This document shows, in pieces, positions 23,900 through 35,146 of a stretch of DNA of 64,000 nt. The notes below the pieces were generated by a model that was not told the origin of the DNA, made no database searches, and saw nothing but the letters and a program-made list of their open reading frames with translations. The DNA is taken from positions 25,051,466 to 25,115,465 of the forward strand of contig OX393577.1 in the NCBI GenBank assembly GCA_947652605.1, written 5' to 3'. Numbering within the stretch: position 1 is the stretch's first letter; each line of letters starts with the position of its first letter. Origin of the DNA: Elmis aenea (lineage: Eukaryota; Arthropoda; Insecta; Coleoptera; Elmidae). The position numbers were made by a program, and so were the translations under genes.

Positions 23900-24540
23900 G
23901 GCCAAAACGTGTAACTTTTTCGGCCGCGTCTGGTTTGCAAACAGGCAAGGCCGAAAAAGTACGTTTTGGCCGAGGTGCATATTACATTTTTTGTGCGATG
24001 GAATTAAAAACAATTTAAATTTTTAGTATTTTTCAAAAATATAGGTTAGAAACTACGTGACATTCTGTCACTGACAGATGACGGCGTATGCTGTTAGCGG
24101 TGGAAACGTACTTGCATAATTCTGTACAAAATTTAAATAACTTTTTTTGTGCGATTGTAATGTTTTATTCATAAATTTAAACATTAATTAATTATTAATT
24201 ACATAACGTGTACCATATCATATATTTATTTATTAATACATAGTATAATTGACAGTACTTCATCTGTGTACGCTTATCAATTCTGGTAGTAAATTCTTTG
24301 TAAACCTCAACAACCTAAAGACCTCTACGTCACTACCCTTAGCGGGGAAGCCATAATCTCAGAGAACTTATATTCAGACACGCACATGCGCATGCTTAAT
24401 GCAAATGATCTTTTTCGTACGCTGTAGCGGCCGAAAAAGACTTTTTCGACCGTTGCTAAGGATAGGGCCGGAAATGCAGTACTTTATGGTTGCTACTGCG
24501 TCCGTCAAACAACTGTTTCTAGTACGATCGCACAAAAAAG
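23900..24540. repeat. Hairpin-rich element with GGCCGAAAAAG motifs
   Basis: At 23900-23971 a strong stem pairs GGCCAAAACGT...CTTTTTCGGCC with GGCCGAAAAAGT-ACGTTTTGGCC. At 24428-24452 CGGCCGAAAAAG pairs with CTTTTTCGACCG. TTTTTTGTGCGAT occurs at 23987-23999 and about 24143-24155, and inverted (ATCGCACAAAAAAG) at 24527-24540, possibly as terminal inverted repeats. No coding frame is visible. A MITE-like element is likely; the family is unknown. Confidence 0.6.
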
Positions 24541-24614
24541 TCTTTATTGCTAATCTGTCAACCATCTTGTATTGAAACTTGAGGATCAGGTTAAAATTTG
24601 AACGTTTTATTTAA

Positions 24615-24812
24615 ATGATTATATTTTACTACATACAAAAATTAAATTTTAAAGATAACAGGCTCAAGGGCACCAACCGGTACATCATGCTAGTCATTTA
24701 TGTCGATATATTAGCGACAACAAAGTTGAATAAATCTAAAGAACTTGTAGAATTTCATAATACTTTTTGTTTCAAGTATTATGCAGAAGCGATGCCGTAT
24801 CTAACCGATTAA
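24615..24812 (+). pseudogene. Possible decayed Copia-type reverse-transcriptase fragment
   Basis: The frame includes NRYIMLVIYVDILATTK. Copia-type reverse transcriptases have a hydrophobic strand followed by YVDD and a similar tail. Here the second catalytic aspartate is absent (YVDI), and no other RT motif, integrase or LTR is visible nearby. It is short and could be coincidence. Confidence 0.25.
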
Positions 24813-25500
24813 ATATTAATATGTCGTTTTAATTATTAAGAGTAAATTGGAAATTGTACTGGAAATATGTATAATGAAAAACTAATGAGTAACAAACGAG
24901 CATTATTCAACACTTCTTATTACCCATTGCCATTGGTGCAAATATTATAAAATCTATGCCAGCTATGTACTATACTACTAAACGAAACGATTTTGTTAGT
25001 CAAATTAATGCGTGAAATTTTTTGATAAATATTTTTAGAACTTAGAGAAGCAAACGTAAGTAAAAAATCTTGTAAAAACGAATTGACTGATACTGTACAA
25101 ACATTTTTGCCGTCGAGTTTGATTCGATTAATTCTCAGAGACAGGCATGTCTAGTGTTGCATGTTGGAATGCAGATTAAAATAGTTTAGCAATCGACTCG
25201 CATTTCTCAAATATACCATCATTACGCGATGATTTATACTGCGATTTCATTAATTAAACAGTTTTACGAAGCTTCAGCATTTCTTATACGACAGAAACTA
25301 GTACGTCTAATTGTCGGAATTAATTGTCGAACAAAAACCAATTGCGGGAGATATTATACAGACCGCGTCATTCTCACAGTTTCAGAAAATTTCGCGATGA
25401 ACACAAAGTTATTTTACACGTACCTACCATTCATCTTTAGAAATTTGTTATTTAGTAATTAATACCAAAAACTGGTTATGCTGTAAAAAATTATTCATAC
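24813..25500. other. Gene-free AT-rich DNA
   Basis: A 77-codon frame at 25229-25462 has no recognisable content. Confidence 0.5.
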
Positions 25501-25830
25501 ATCACAGGTGTTAAGGTGTATAATAAGCGCATCCAAAACACATTTTCGAATTTCACCGTTGTTATGGTGTGGCATTTCTCGGAAGACCCGCCAACTACAT
25601 GATAATTACGTGTGGCCAACCAACCAACCACCCAGGTTTCACCGGTTTAAAACAGACCGATAGAAAAAATTCATCGCCTTAGTTTGCGCCTACGGAAGGG
25701 CGAAGTGACGGCGGTGAGAGGATTTTTAATAAAAGACCCGCAGGCGGCCGCTGTTGGTATAACAGATTTACGGCCGTGTAGGCGGACACTCATTCATTTT
25801 GCAGATTTAAAACTATGTAATTATACTACC
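25501..25830. promoter_or_regulatory. GC-richer island, possible regulatory element or exon
   Basis: Two GC-rich patches (about 25505-25640 and 25680-25800) stand out from AT-rich flanks. The second contains ACCCGCAGGCGGCCGC and ends CATTTTGCAG, which looks like a 3' splice acceptor. A 64-codon frame (25684-25878) spans it without recognisable similarity. Only one copy exists in the window, so conservation cannot be judged. Confidence 0.2.
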
Positions 25831-26040
25831 TGTTGTTTGTTGTTCCAAATATACACAAAAAATGGCAGAAAACATTAACATTATCGCTCGCGGTTCACAA
25901 TAGCGTGAGTAGTTATGTCAACATCTTAACATTAAATCGATATTACGTATAAATATTTTGTTTTCCACAAAGTGTTAAAATCCACTGGAATTTGGATACA
26001 TAATTATAGAGAACACAATAGTTATTTACGTAACAAGACC

Positions 26041-26440
26041 GGGAAGTGGTACTTTACTTGACGAGTAGACAGTTTTGCCCCGAGCCGTAGGCGAGTCCTG
26101 AAAGGATACGTGTCCAGTAAAGACACTTTACGGGTGTGTTACGTACAATGATTTTTCTGCGTCCGCCACTGACACCAAAATCACTATCGTCACCATCCAT
26201 AATCAAACAAATTACAGGTGCAAACTCGCTTGTTGGTATAACAACTCTCGTTTGACAGCACAAATCAACAAAACAACTCATCACCATGGCAACGAGCTAC
26301 TTTGCCGGCCTAGGCCGGTAAAGAGTTGTTATCACCATGGCAACCAGTTACTTTCTGGCCTAGGCCAGTAAAGATGTATTTTCCAGCCTAAAAATTCATC
26401 GGTAACAACTGATTTTCTGGCCGGATGCAGAAAAATAACT
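26041..26440. repeat. Palindrome-rich block with ~50-bp tandem units
   Basis: Unit 1 (26280-26330) and unit 2 (26331-26380) both begin ATCACCATGGCAAC and end in GTAAAG plus tail. A degenerate third follows (26381-26439). Each unit has a palindrome: CCGGCCTAGGCCGG in the first, CTGGCCTAGGCCAG in the second. ACTTTAC/GTAAAG pairs also occur at about 26050 and 26117-26130, and GAGCCGTAGGCGAG is at 26082-26095. The minus frame at 26054-26287 is unlikely to be a protein. Confidence 0.75.
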
Positions 26441-27689
26441 ATTACAGGCCAATTTAAAAATATAAAGCAAACAGTACCAAAATTGCCTGCTACTGGAAAT
26501 GTCACTTACATTCAATACGATAGTCAAGCTGAATATATTGACAATTAAAAAAAACTATGAGGCTGTAAAAAATAAAGTAGCGAAGGTAGCGAAAATAACA
26601 GAGTTGACCTCAGAGCATTTGCAATTAAAAAAATAAATAAATAACGATTTTAAAAGTGTTTTAAGGGCTTATGAGTGCTATTAAAGTTTAAATATAGCAT
26701 TTAGTAAACAACACTCTTCTTGGCTACAATTTATCGCTGATATAACGAATTTAAACGCAATGAAGTTTTGTTTAGCATTAAAAAGACGTTCTTTTACAAA
26801 AAAAAATAAAAATGAAGATGACAATAAAACCGCCTGTTGAGTAAACAAGCATCACCTTAACATTGGATTTCTAGCTGTTAAAACAATCCTTCACGATCAT
26901 CTGCATTTTAAAAAAGTCGTTAATCATTTTGTGCCCATCGGTTAGTTCTCAAAGCTCCAAAAAGCAGAGCGTGTGACAGGGACGAAACTTGCATTCGCTT
27001 TTTCGATGTACCTTTCCGCCAACAGAGACGTGTATGAATTTAAAAAGATGAGCAAACAGCGACAATAAGCAAAGAGCTGCGAGCAATGAAAATAGTAATG
27101 TATGCAGTTTTTTTTCAGGAGTACGGGCCTGGTCAAGGCAATTAACCTGGATGCACAGAAGATGGTTACAGTAAAACGGTACACAGAAAAATGTTTGCCT
27201 GATGTATTCAGTAGGGTTCTAGAGAAAGGGATTAGGCTTTTTCAGTTTTTGCCAAAAAAAAAAGGATTAAAGTAATAATAGAACATCCACCGTATTTCCT
27301 TGATTTGGAAATGTAGTTGGGAGTTTTTAAACAATGGAAACTAATAATGGTAAAGTGTATTATTCTTAAAGGGGATTTGTTTGACATGTATTTAAAATAA
27401 AAGCATAGAAAATATTAATATTATTATTCTATATTAGACGTCCGCGCGTATTTTTAATCGACTTTTAAAAATCCTTTTTTAGTTTCGTTGAATGTGATTT
27501 ATAAAAGCTGATTTTTAGAGTTTTACAAACTAGGTATGGCCAAGAAGTTCTTAAATAAAAATTCTAATAAACAGCAACTGTTAAATTATTTGATTATGAA
27601 CACGCAGATTCAACCAAAATTGCTTCGCTAAGAATTAATAACAGATTGGGTAGTTTCACATTGTAATACATATTGTAATAAGTATATCG
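26441..27689. other. Gene-free AT-rich DNA
   Basis: An 80-codon minus frame (26942-27184) is cysteine- and tyrosine-rich and unrecognised. TTTTTTTTCAG at about 27110 resembles a splice acceptor but no exon frame follows clearly. Confidence 0.45.
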
Positions 27690-27870
27690 CGTGATGTGGC
27701 GAGGTGTGGTTTAAATAATTAGCACATTAGTGGGGTCCGCCCTGTGCTCACGCACCCCTTGCACAATGACCCGACAAATATAACGGCCCCACGGTCAAAT
27801 CACACCGACAAATTTAACTGATTGTATCCATCATTTGTAAGTTTGCGTGCATTTCGACCACCTCTTACAT
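27690..27870. promoter_or_regulatory. GC-richer island
   Basis: This patch stands out from AT-rich flanks. It includes TGTGGTTT (a Runx-type consensus) at about 27704 and a GC-rich run around 27735-27800. No frame is convincing. Regulatory function is a guess. Confidence 0.2.
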
Positions 27871-28888
27871 TATATTAGTCAGTGACAGGTTCATTTATAT
27901 AAAAAAAGACAAAGAAAAATCGTACAAAAAATGAGAACTTTTGTCAGAGTGCGTATATCAAACAAAATAGTAGAAAATATCCTACATAGTGATTCACGCG
28001 ATGCATACAAGATTAGTAAATGGATGACTATTACCAAAACTAACTAAAAAGGTTAGCTTTTTATACGTTACTACAAAGAAAAACTCATATTTTTTAATTT
28101 ACGACATTTAAAAACGTTTGAAATCCAGAGTTTATACTTGTGATCAAACAATCATTTTGGATTTAGGGTATATGTTTTGGATGAACAATTCTTCGAGGAT
28201 AAAAAAATCTACATCAGTACTTCCATTGCAGACAATAAGCATTAAAGCATTGTAACAAGTTTTAAAGTATACTTATTCACACCGAATAGACTTCGGTTAT
28301 TCTAAAAAAAACTATTTTAGTTGAAAAATAATTTTTTTGGGAATCAAACATAGGGGAATTCCCTCCCGAGGTTATTAAATTGCCTACTTTTGCTTTAAGC
28401 ACAAACAAACTGAAGAAAAAACGATATCCGTAATTTACTTTACTATATGTTGCTGTTTAGTTGGCTAAAATTATTGTGACAAAACTGTTTTACATATAAT
28501 GGCGTCGCTAATTTAGTAAAACTTACAATTAACGCTTATGAATCAATTAAAAAATAATTGCGAATGTTACAACACTCATCACGAAAACAATAACAAAATT
28601 CGACTTTCGGTTGCTTATTTTTGTTGTTACAGATGCTCATCAATTTAAAAAAGGTATTTCACTGAAGCAGTAACAAGCCAAGCCCATATCTATTTAATGT
28701 GGGGAGCACCTGTATAAATATTTAACGCACTTGTTCCCATTTTGATAAAGTGATCAGTACCTTTTAAGGACTAATAGGATTTTAGCTTTGGAATTAAATA
28801 TGACAAGAATTATTACAAACAAGCTTTAAATAAAAAGCTAACTTAATTTCCAGATTTGCATTTAGCTGTTAGATATTCGAATCGGTTG
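27871..28888. other. Gene-free AT-rich DNA
   Basis: No feature is supported. Confidence 0.5.
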
Positions 28889-28966
28889 TTAGAATAGCAC
28901 AAAGAACCTCGTTGGTTCTAGGAAGGCCTGCCGCGGGCGACTCGGCGCTGCTGCTTCCGTTTGGAC
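28889..28966 (-). CDS. Candidate short terminal exon or conserved element
   Basis: An abrupt GC-rich patch. On the minus strand TTTGTTAATTATAG forms a plausible splice acceptor, followed by 25 open codons (VQTEAAAPSRPRQAF onward) to TAA. A second frame from the same acceptor reads SKRKQQRRVARGRPS to TAG. Neither is recognised. The sharp base-composition change is the main evidence; a regulatory element is as likely. Confidence 0.15.
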   Translation of the reverse strand, partial: VQTEAAAPSRPRQAFLEPTRFFVLF

Positions 28967-30269
28967 CTATAATTAACAAAACCCACACACATTCAAATAA
29001 AATAACCGACCCTAACGAGTTCCTCACCTAATTATTACAGACTTTTATATCCCATTTACACGATGATGCTCTCTAAGCTTGTATAAACTAAGTCAAATCG
29101 TACTGAAGAAGTTCTGTAAGTCCGGATATCTCACCACTCGTTATTTCGACACTAGGATATAAAATTAATTTTATGGAGCTACTTCATTACGGACGTTAAC
29201 GTTGAAATATCCGGTAATAATGAGGAATAAACGAATAATATAATTATTTTTACTTTGCACTTAAAAGTAGAAACAGTCGGAGCTAAACCAAACAAAATCC
29301 TTGTTTAAAAGATCTCGCCTATCGTAGCTAGAAAGGAAAACATGTTGCTAGATTTTGTTTCCCATAAAACGATGAAAGTTAAATTTTTATTTATAAACTA
29401 CCGTGCGAGATATTTACTGAAACTGCTTTTTTTTTAAACGACAGGTGATGCCTTATATAAACTATTTTATATGTTCATTAACAAAAAAAAAGCGAAACAC
29501 TTAAAAAAGTGCGAAATTTAAGATAAATCAACGTTGTCATAAAAAAAAAACAATAATCGACTTCCATTATTTTATTTCGACCCTTGCTACTCTCCTGACA
29601 CTCTTTAAACGGTGATGATAAAACAAATGTAATGCGATATTAAAATAATCATACTAATTGTTTGTATTAATGTAATGTATTTTATACCTCATACTAAGAC
29701 CTAAGCAAAAAGGTTTTTAAATATTTAGATTATGTTAATTTACTTACTAGACTATAGTAAGAGTCGAAATAAAACAATGGAAGTCGGTTATTGTTTTTTT
29801 TATGGCAACGTTGATTTTTATCTTACATTTCGCAATTTTTTAGTCGTTTCGCTTATTTTTGTTTATAAAAATAGAAAATATTACATCACTGTAAAGATAA
29901 AAATAATATTTACATATAAGTCATCACCTACTAAGAGTGCTATATAACAAAATTTGTTTCAATTAATACCTCGATAAGTTATAAATAAAAAATTGACTGC
30001 CACCATTTTATAGCAAACAAAATGTAGAAAAATTTTTGTTTGGAATTTTTGTGTATTAGCAACGCTGGTTGAGATACTTGATTGTATTAAAGTTTAAAAT
30101 TTTGATCGATTTCGGTTTTTTCGTTGTATCACGCAAGCCATGGAATTTTTAAACAAAACAAGATCTTGTTTAAAATACACTCCTAAATAGTTAACTTTTG
30201 TCCCATTTAATCAACCTAGTATTTTTATTAGTTACGGAGCTCGAGCTAGCAATAGTGCTACATTAATAA
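28967..30269. other. Gene-free AT-rich DNA
   Basis: No feature is supported. The 71-codon frame at 29732-29947 is a low-complexity chance frame. Confidence 0.5.
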
Positions 30270-30284
30270 CTGAAACACCCTGTA
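30270..30284. mobile_element. Solo right end of a CAGGGTGTTTC element
   Basis: CTGAAACACCCTGTA is the inverse of a CAGGGTGTTTCAG start plus TA. It directly abuts the mariner element at 30287. The partner left end is not seen, so this is a remnant, or the inner boundary of an element whose other arm has decayed. Confidence 0.5.
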
Positions 30285-30286
30285 TA

Positions 30287-31848
30287 CAGGGTGCCCATTT
30301 TTCTAACCTGTTGTATGGGTAACTCCGTTAATATTGGAGATACAGAAACGTTTAAATTAGCAAATTTGTGCAGAATTTAAAGGGAAATCTGATGCCATTT
30401 TCAAATTTGACCTACGTCATCAACTTTTTGAAATATTTTGAAAAAACTGAAAAAGGTCGATTTTTTCAAACTTGAATGATTCCGTAACCATATGATTAGA
30501 ATAAAAATAAAAATCGACTTTTATAGACATTTTTACGTAGATTTTAAATATGTTAACCACATTTTCATAGCACTCTCGATTTCCAAGTTATAGCACAAAC
30601 TTGAATTTTTTTAAATGGAAGTCATCGTTGGCTGTGGTCTTATTAAAAAGGTTATTTTTTTCTCGTTTCAATAATATAAGGTTTGTTATGCTTTACTGTT
30701 GTAGTTTTTCTTTAAATAAGCAAAAATCATTTTACATGTTCACAGCCTACTAATAGATGGGAGTTATCCCGTGTTGATGTTCTTTTTTTTCGATGTGACA
30801 TTTAAGAGTTGTCTCTTATTGTTAGTGTAGCAGTTATTAGCCAGTTACAAATTTTAAAAACAAAACCTCAGAGTTTGTCAAATATAATTTATTGTTTGTT
30901 TTACGTGTAAATCTCTCTCTCGTGTTGATCAAAATTTTTGATTGAGTTTATTGTAAATTTCAAAAACAATGTGTTCTAATGAAGAAAAAAACCACATGCT
31001 TTTCTATTACTACGCTTGTAATAGAAATAGTAGAAATTCAAGTGAAATGTATTTGCAAAGATTTATGGAAAGGAGCCAACCAAGAAAGAAATTAGTTTCG
31101 TTATTAAAAACCAATTTAAAAAAATACGGGTATACCAAAAAGCCTGATAATATTTCTTCATTAAGAAACATTGCTTTTGAAATTTATAATAAACAAAAAT
31201 TTTGATCAACACGAGAGAGAGACATATCTACGTATAACAAACAATAAATTTTATTTGGCAAACTACGAGGTTTTGTTTTTAAAATTTGTAACTGGCTAAT
31301 AACTGCTACACTAACAATAAGAGACAACTCTTAAATGTCACATCGAAAAAAAAAGAACATCAACACGGGATAACTCCCATCTATTAGTAGGCTGTGAACA
31401 TGTAAAATGATTTTTGCTTATTTAAAGAAAATCTACAACGGTAAAGCATAACAAACCTTATATTATTGAAACGAGAAAAAAAAAACCTTTTTAATAAGAC
31501 CACAGCCAACTATGACTTCTTAAAAAAATGCAAGTTTGTGCTATAACTCGGAAATCGAGAGTGCTATGAAAATTTCGTTAACATATTTAAAATCTACGTA
31601 AAAATATCTATAGAAGTCAATTTTTATTTTTGTTCTAACTCATATGGTTACGAAATTATTCAAGTTTGAAAAAATCGACTTTTTTCAGTTTTTTCAAAAT
31701 ATTTCAAAAAGTTGATGACGTAGGTCAAATTTGAAAATGGCATCAGATTTCCCTTTAAATTCTGCACAAATTTGCTAATTTAAACGTTTCTGTATCTCCA
31801 ATATTAACGGAGTTACCCATACAACAGGTTAGAAAAATGGGCACCCTG
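30287..31848. mobile_element. Mariner-type element with ~650-bp inverted arms
   Basis: The left end starts CAGGGTGCCCATTTTTC and the right end finishes GAAAAATGGGCACCCTG, with TA on both sides (30285-30286; 31849-31850). The left arm runs to about 30940 and the right arm from about 31194, nearly identical in inverse. The 253-bp loop carries most of a 78-codon frame. A TA target and a mariner-like transposase remnant place it in the Tc1/mariner superfamily. It has lost the catalytic core and is non-autonomous. Confidence 0.95.
30969..31205 (+). CDS. Mariner transposase remnant: N-terminal HTH joined to C-terminal scrap
   Basis: The 78-residue peptide begins MCSNEEKNHMLFYYYACNR and has the YxACNRNSR...YLQRF--R--P--K pattern typical of DUF4817-type helix-turn-helix N-termini of insect mariner transposases (residues about 1-52). 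From residue 54, YTKKPDNISSLRNI matches YTKMPDNIEDLKNT in the C-terminal remnant at 34365-34616. The frame therefore looks like an in-frame internal deletion that removes the whole DDE/D catalytic core. It stops at TGA just inside the right arm. If expressed it would be a small DNA-binding protein; expression is unknown. Confidence 0.6.
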   Translation: MCSNEEKNHMLFYYYACNRNSRNSSEMYLQRFMERSQPRKKLVSLLKTNLKKYGYTKKPDNISSLRNIAFEIYNKQKF

Positions 31849-31850
31849 TA

Positions 31851-33782
31851 TAGTCATTATGACTATAACAATTTAAAATTTTAAAACACTAATTCACTCT
31901 ACAAAATTGACAATTTGCGCACATAAATTTATTTGTGATGCTGATATTTCTAGGAAAAGTAATTTCTTGTCTAAAATTAATAATTATATATGACTTTTAA
32001 AAATTAATTTTAAAACTATCCTCCCACTAAATTATACGGCATAATTTGCGACGAAACAATAAACAAGTCGGTTGTTCTCAATCATATAACAATGTTGTTT
32101 TTTGGGCAATAAAATTTTTATTTTATTTTTCTGACCGAGTACGTAAAGCTGGTGCTGGTTGCATCATAGCAGGTGCGAAGGTTGTTCATTCTTTAGCCCT
32201 GGGAAAATGACTAGGTTTTTCGTTTATTGGCTGCAGTTTCAATAAATCATCCAGTAATGATGGATCGCGAGTAAAAAACTGCGTACCTACATGTTGTAGC
32301 CTTTATTAATAGCTGCTCTATTTATGCATGACCACTTTTTACCGGTTCGCTACTTATTTTGCTGCCAGTTACAGCTTTTTGTTACAGATAGTGATTAACA
32401 ATCTTTCCAACCAGAACCGATTAAATTGGACTTAAAACTTACACGAGTGCAGTTTGAATTTAAATTGTATTTTCTTACTTCAATTATCGCAGTTCTTTTT
32501 GAATTCAAAGCAAAGTCGTGAGTTTACGTTCTTAACGTATAATTAATTCAGTGTCTCGATTCAAAAACAACATACAGCTCTAAAGAAGCTAACCATACAT
32601 GAAACAGTAAAACATTTAAAATACTACTACCTAATTCCTAACCCTCTAAAAAAACTTAAAAAACGCAGGATAATAATAATTATTTAGTTGTTTTCTAGTC
32701 GTTAACGCCACAAAACTCAAATACAAATTCTAGAGATTTCAAAACTTTTTTTGTACAAAAAGGAGTTGATTGAGGAAAAGCACACAGGCAAGTATGAATA
32801 AGAGTTTTCGCTATATACCTTTTTAAAATAAAAGTATTAAAGAAATTATACAAGATATTTAAAAAATAGTGCTATTTTCGATTATTATATGGACCGATTA
32901 TTACGAAAAAGGTGTAAGTCCATCGTTCTTTATTTCGAGATGTTTAAGGGTTTGCATTTCAGTCGATTTAAAAATACTCATAAAGTCCTTCAAGTTTGTC
33001 CATGTTCTTCAAGTTTGTCCATGTTCTTGCAAATTTCAACATATTTGTATGTACGTTTATTGATTAAACGAAATACTGTTGTTTAATCTCAATATAATAT
33101 TAACATGTTGAATATATCTGCAAATTACATAATACTTATAAGTTTTTGTTTATAAACTCAAAGATTAATTGTAATTGCACCTTGGCTTACCCAGTGTTTA
33201 ATAGGACTACTAGAAATTGACTGAAACCTTTACTAATGAATTTTCAGTTGGTCAAACCTTGTAGATATTTTAAAATATAAAATGTAAATTGTCTACAAAT
33301 AAAAACTTCACATTGCATTATATCCAAATTATTTGTCTTCTCATATTGTTTTTTAAAAATTGCTTTACACCACTTTTATAATAAACGATCCATACATAAA
33401 ACAGAAAATTTGCCAGATTATTAAAAACGGGTAATATCATTATTATAACATCAGAATAAGAAAAAAACATGTTGGAATTACATTTTTAAAACTAAATTAG
33501 TCGACTGATATAAGACTGACTTAACAATAAAATACTATCATATTTCCACGAAAAAGGAAAAACTTGAAAATAATATTTTATAGCGGCAATTTTACTAAGA
33601 GAATCATTTTGAAAAAGAGAGACTTTGGGGATAGCCATTCACTACTTTTTACTTACTTCGTAAGACACAACCTCGGTCGAAAATAATTTCAATAATAATG
33701 CAAAGAAATTTAATAAAATAAACATTAAAAGAAGGACAAACTATTTATAATAAAGATGAATGTTTAAATGTGTAAAAACGTA
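31851..33782. other. Gene-free AT-rich DNA
   Basis: No gene is seen. A 19-bp unit (TTCAAGTTTGTCCATG plus spacer) is tandemly repeated twice at about 32988-33026 and produces a repeated peptide in overlapping chance frames. Confidence 0.5.
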
Positions 33783-33784
33783 TA

Positions 33785-35146
33785 CAGGGTGCCAATTTTT
33801 CTAACCTTTTGTATGGGTAACTCCGTTAATATTAAAGATACAGAAACGTTTAAATTAGCAAATTAGTGCAGAATTTAAAGGAAAATCTGATGCCATTTTC
33901 AAATTTGACCTACGTTATCAACTTTCTGAAATATTTAGAAAAAACTGAAAAAGGTCGATGTTTTCAAACCTTAACAATTCCGTAAGCATATAAGCTAGAA
34001 CAAAAATAAAAATTGGCTTTTATAGATATTTTTACGTAGATTTTTAATATGTTAACAACATTTTTACAGCACTCTTGATTTCCGAGTTATAACACAAACA
34101 TTGCATTTTTTTAAATTGAAGTCTTAGTTGGCTGTGGCCTTATTAAAAAGGTTATTTTTTTCTCGTTTCAATGATATAAGCTTTGCAATACTTTTCTCTT
34201 ATAGTTTTTTTTTTTAAATAACCACAAATCATTTAACATATTCACTGCCTACTAATAGATGGGAGGTATCCCGTGTTTTTTCGATGTAACATTTAAGAGT
34301 TGTATCTTATTGTTAGTGTAGCAGTTATTAGCTAGTTCCAAATTTTAAAAATAAAATCTCAGTCAATAATGACCCAGTGAGATGGCCAGCAAGATCACCT
34401 GATTTAACACCACTTGTTTTTTTTTTCTTGTAGGGTGCGCTTAAAGATAAGGTGTATACCAAAATGCCTGATAATATTGAAGATTTGAAAAATACTATAA
34501 AGATGGCCATACAAGGCATTACGCAACACTTTCTTTTAAAAGTGCATAATAACATACTCAAAAGATACAGAATGTGTTCGCAAGCCAACGTTAACCATTT
34601 TGAACATTTAATTTAGTAACATAATTATTTTTATACTAAGTAATATTATATTGTAAATTCTAATTTTAATTTTTTGTATAAACAAAATTTGCTCAGTAAA
34701 TATCTATTTAAAAAAAAAATTATGACTTATACTTGTGTATTGCTTTATGACTAAACGGAGACACTGGAATGATTTTTATTAATTTAATTAAATAAAACGT
34801 ACAAGAGAAAAGAATAGAAAACCATAATTGTTTCAATTTTTTTCGCAGTTCACTATATTGTTTTGACTATTTTTAAAAATTTTAATTAATTTTTGGGTCA
34901 AATTTTAAAATAGATGTATCGAGTGATATATCATTGAAACGAGAAAATGATAACCTTTTTAATAAGGCCACAGCCAACTATGACTTCCATTTAAAAAAAT
35001 GCATGTTTGTGTTATAACTCGGAAATCAAGAGTGCTATGAAAATTTTGTTAACATATTTAAAATTTACGTAAAAACATCTATAAAAGCAAATTTTTATTT
35101 TTGTTCCAGCTCATATGCTTACGGAATTATTCAAGTTTGAAAAAAC
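33785..35146 (+). mobile_element. Truncated relative of the 30287 mariner element
   Basis: The left end starts CAGGGTGCCAATTTTTC after TA (33783-33784). The left arm matches the arm of the element at 30287-30860 with many substitutions and runs to about 34363. The right arm (about 34930-35146) matches inversely, but stops at GTTTGAAAAAAC and lacks the outer ~190 bp. Between them are a transposase C-terminus and about 310 bp of AT-rich sequence. It is dead by truncation. Confidence 0.9.
34365..34616 (+). pseudogene. Mariner transposase C-terminal fragment
   Basis: The reading NDPVRWPARSPDLTPL is the conserved block before the last catalytic aspartate of mariner transposases. The residue expected to be that aspartate is valine (GTT), and the tryptophan expected five residues later is a TAG stop. 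After it the frame continues GALKDKVYTKMPDN to a stop at 34614. The N-terminus and the first two catalytic aspartates are absent. It is a clear pseudogene of the same family as the peptide at 30969-31205. Confidence 0.88.

Noticed and set aside
34328..34588. 86-codon minus-strand frame
   Set aside because: Shadow of the plus-strand mariner transposase remnant.
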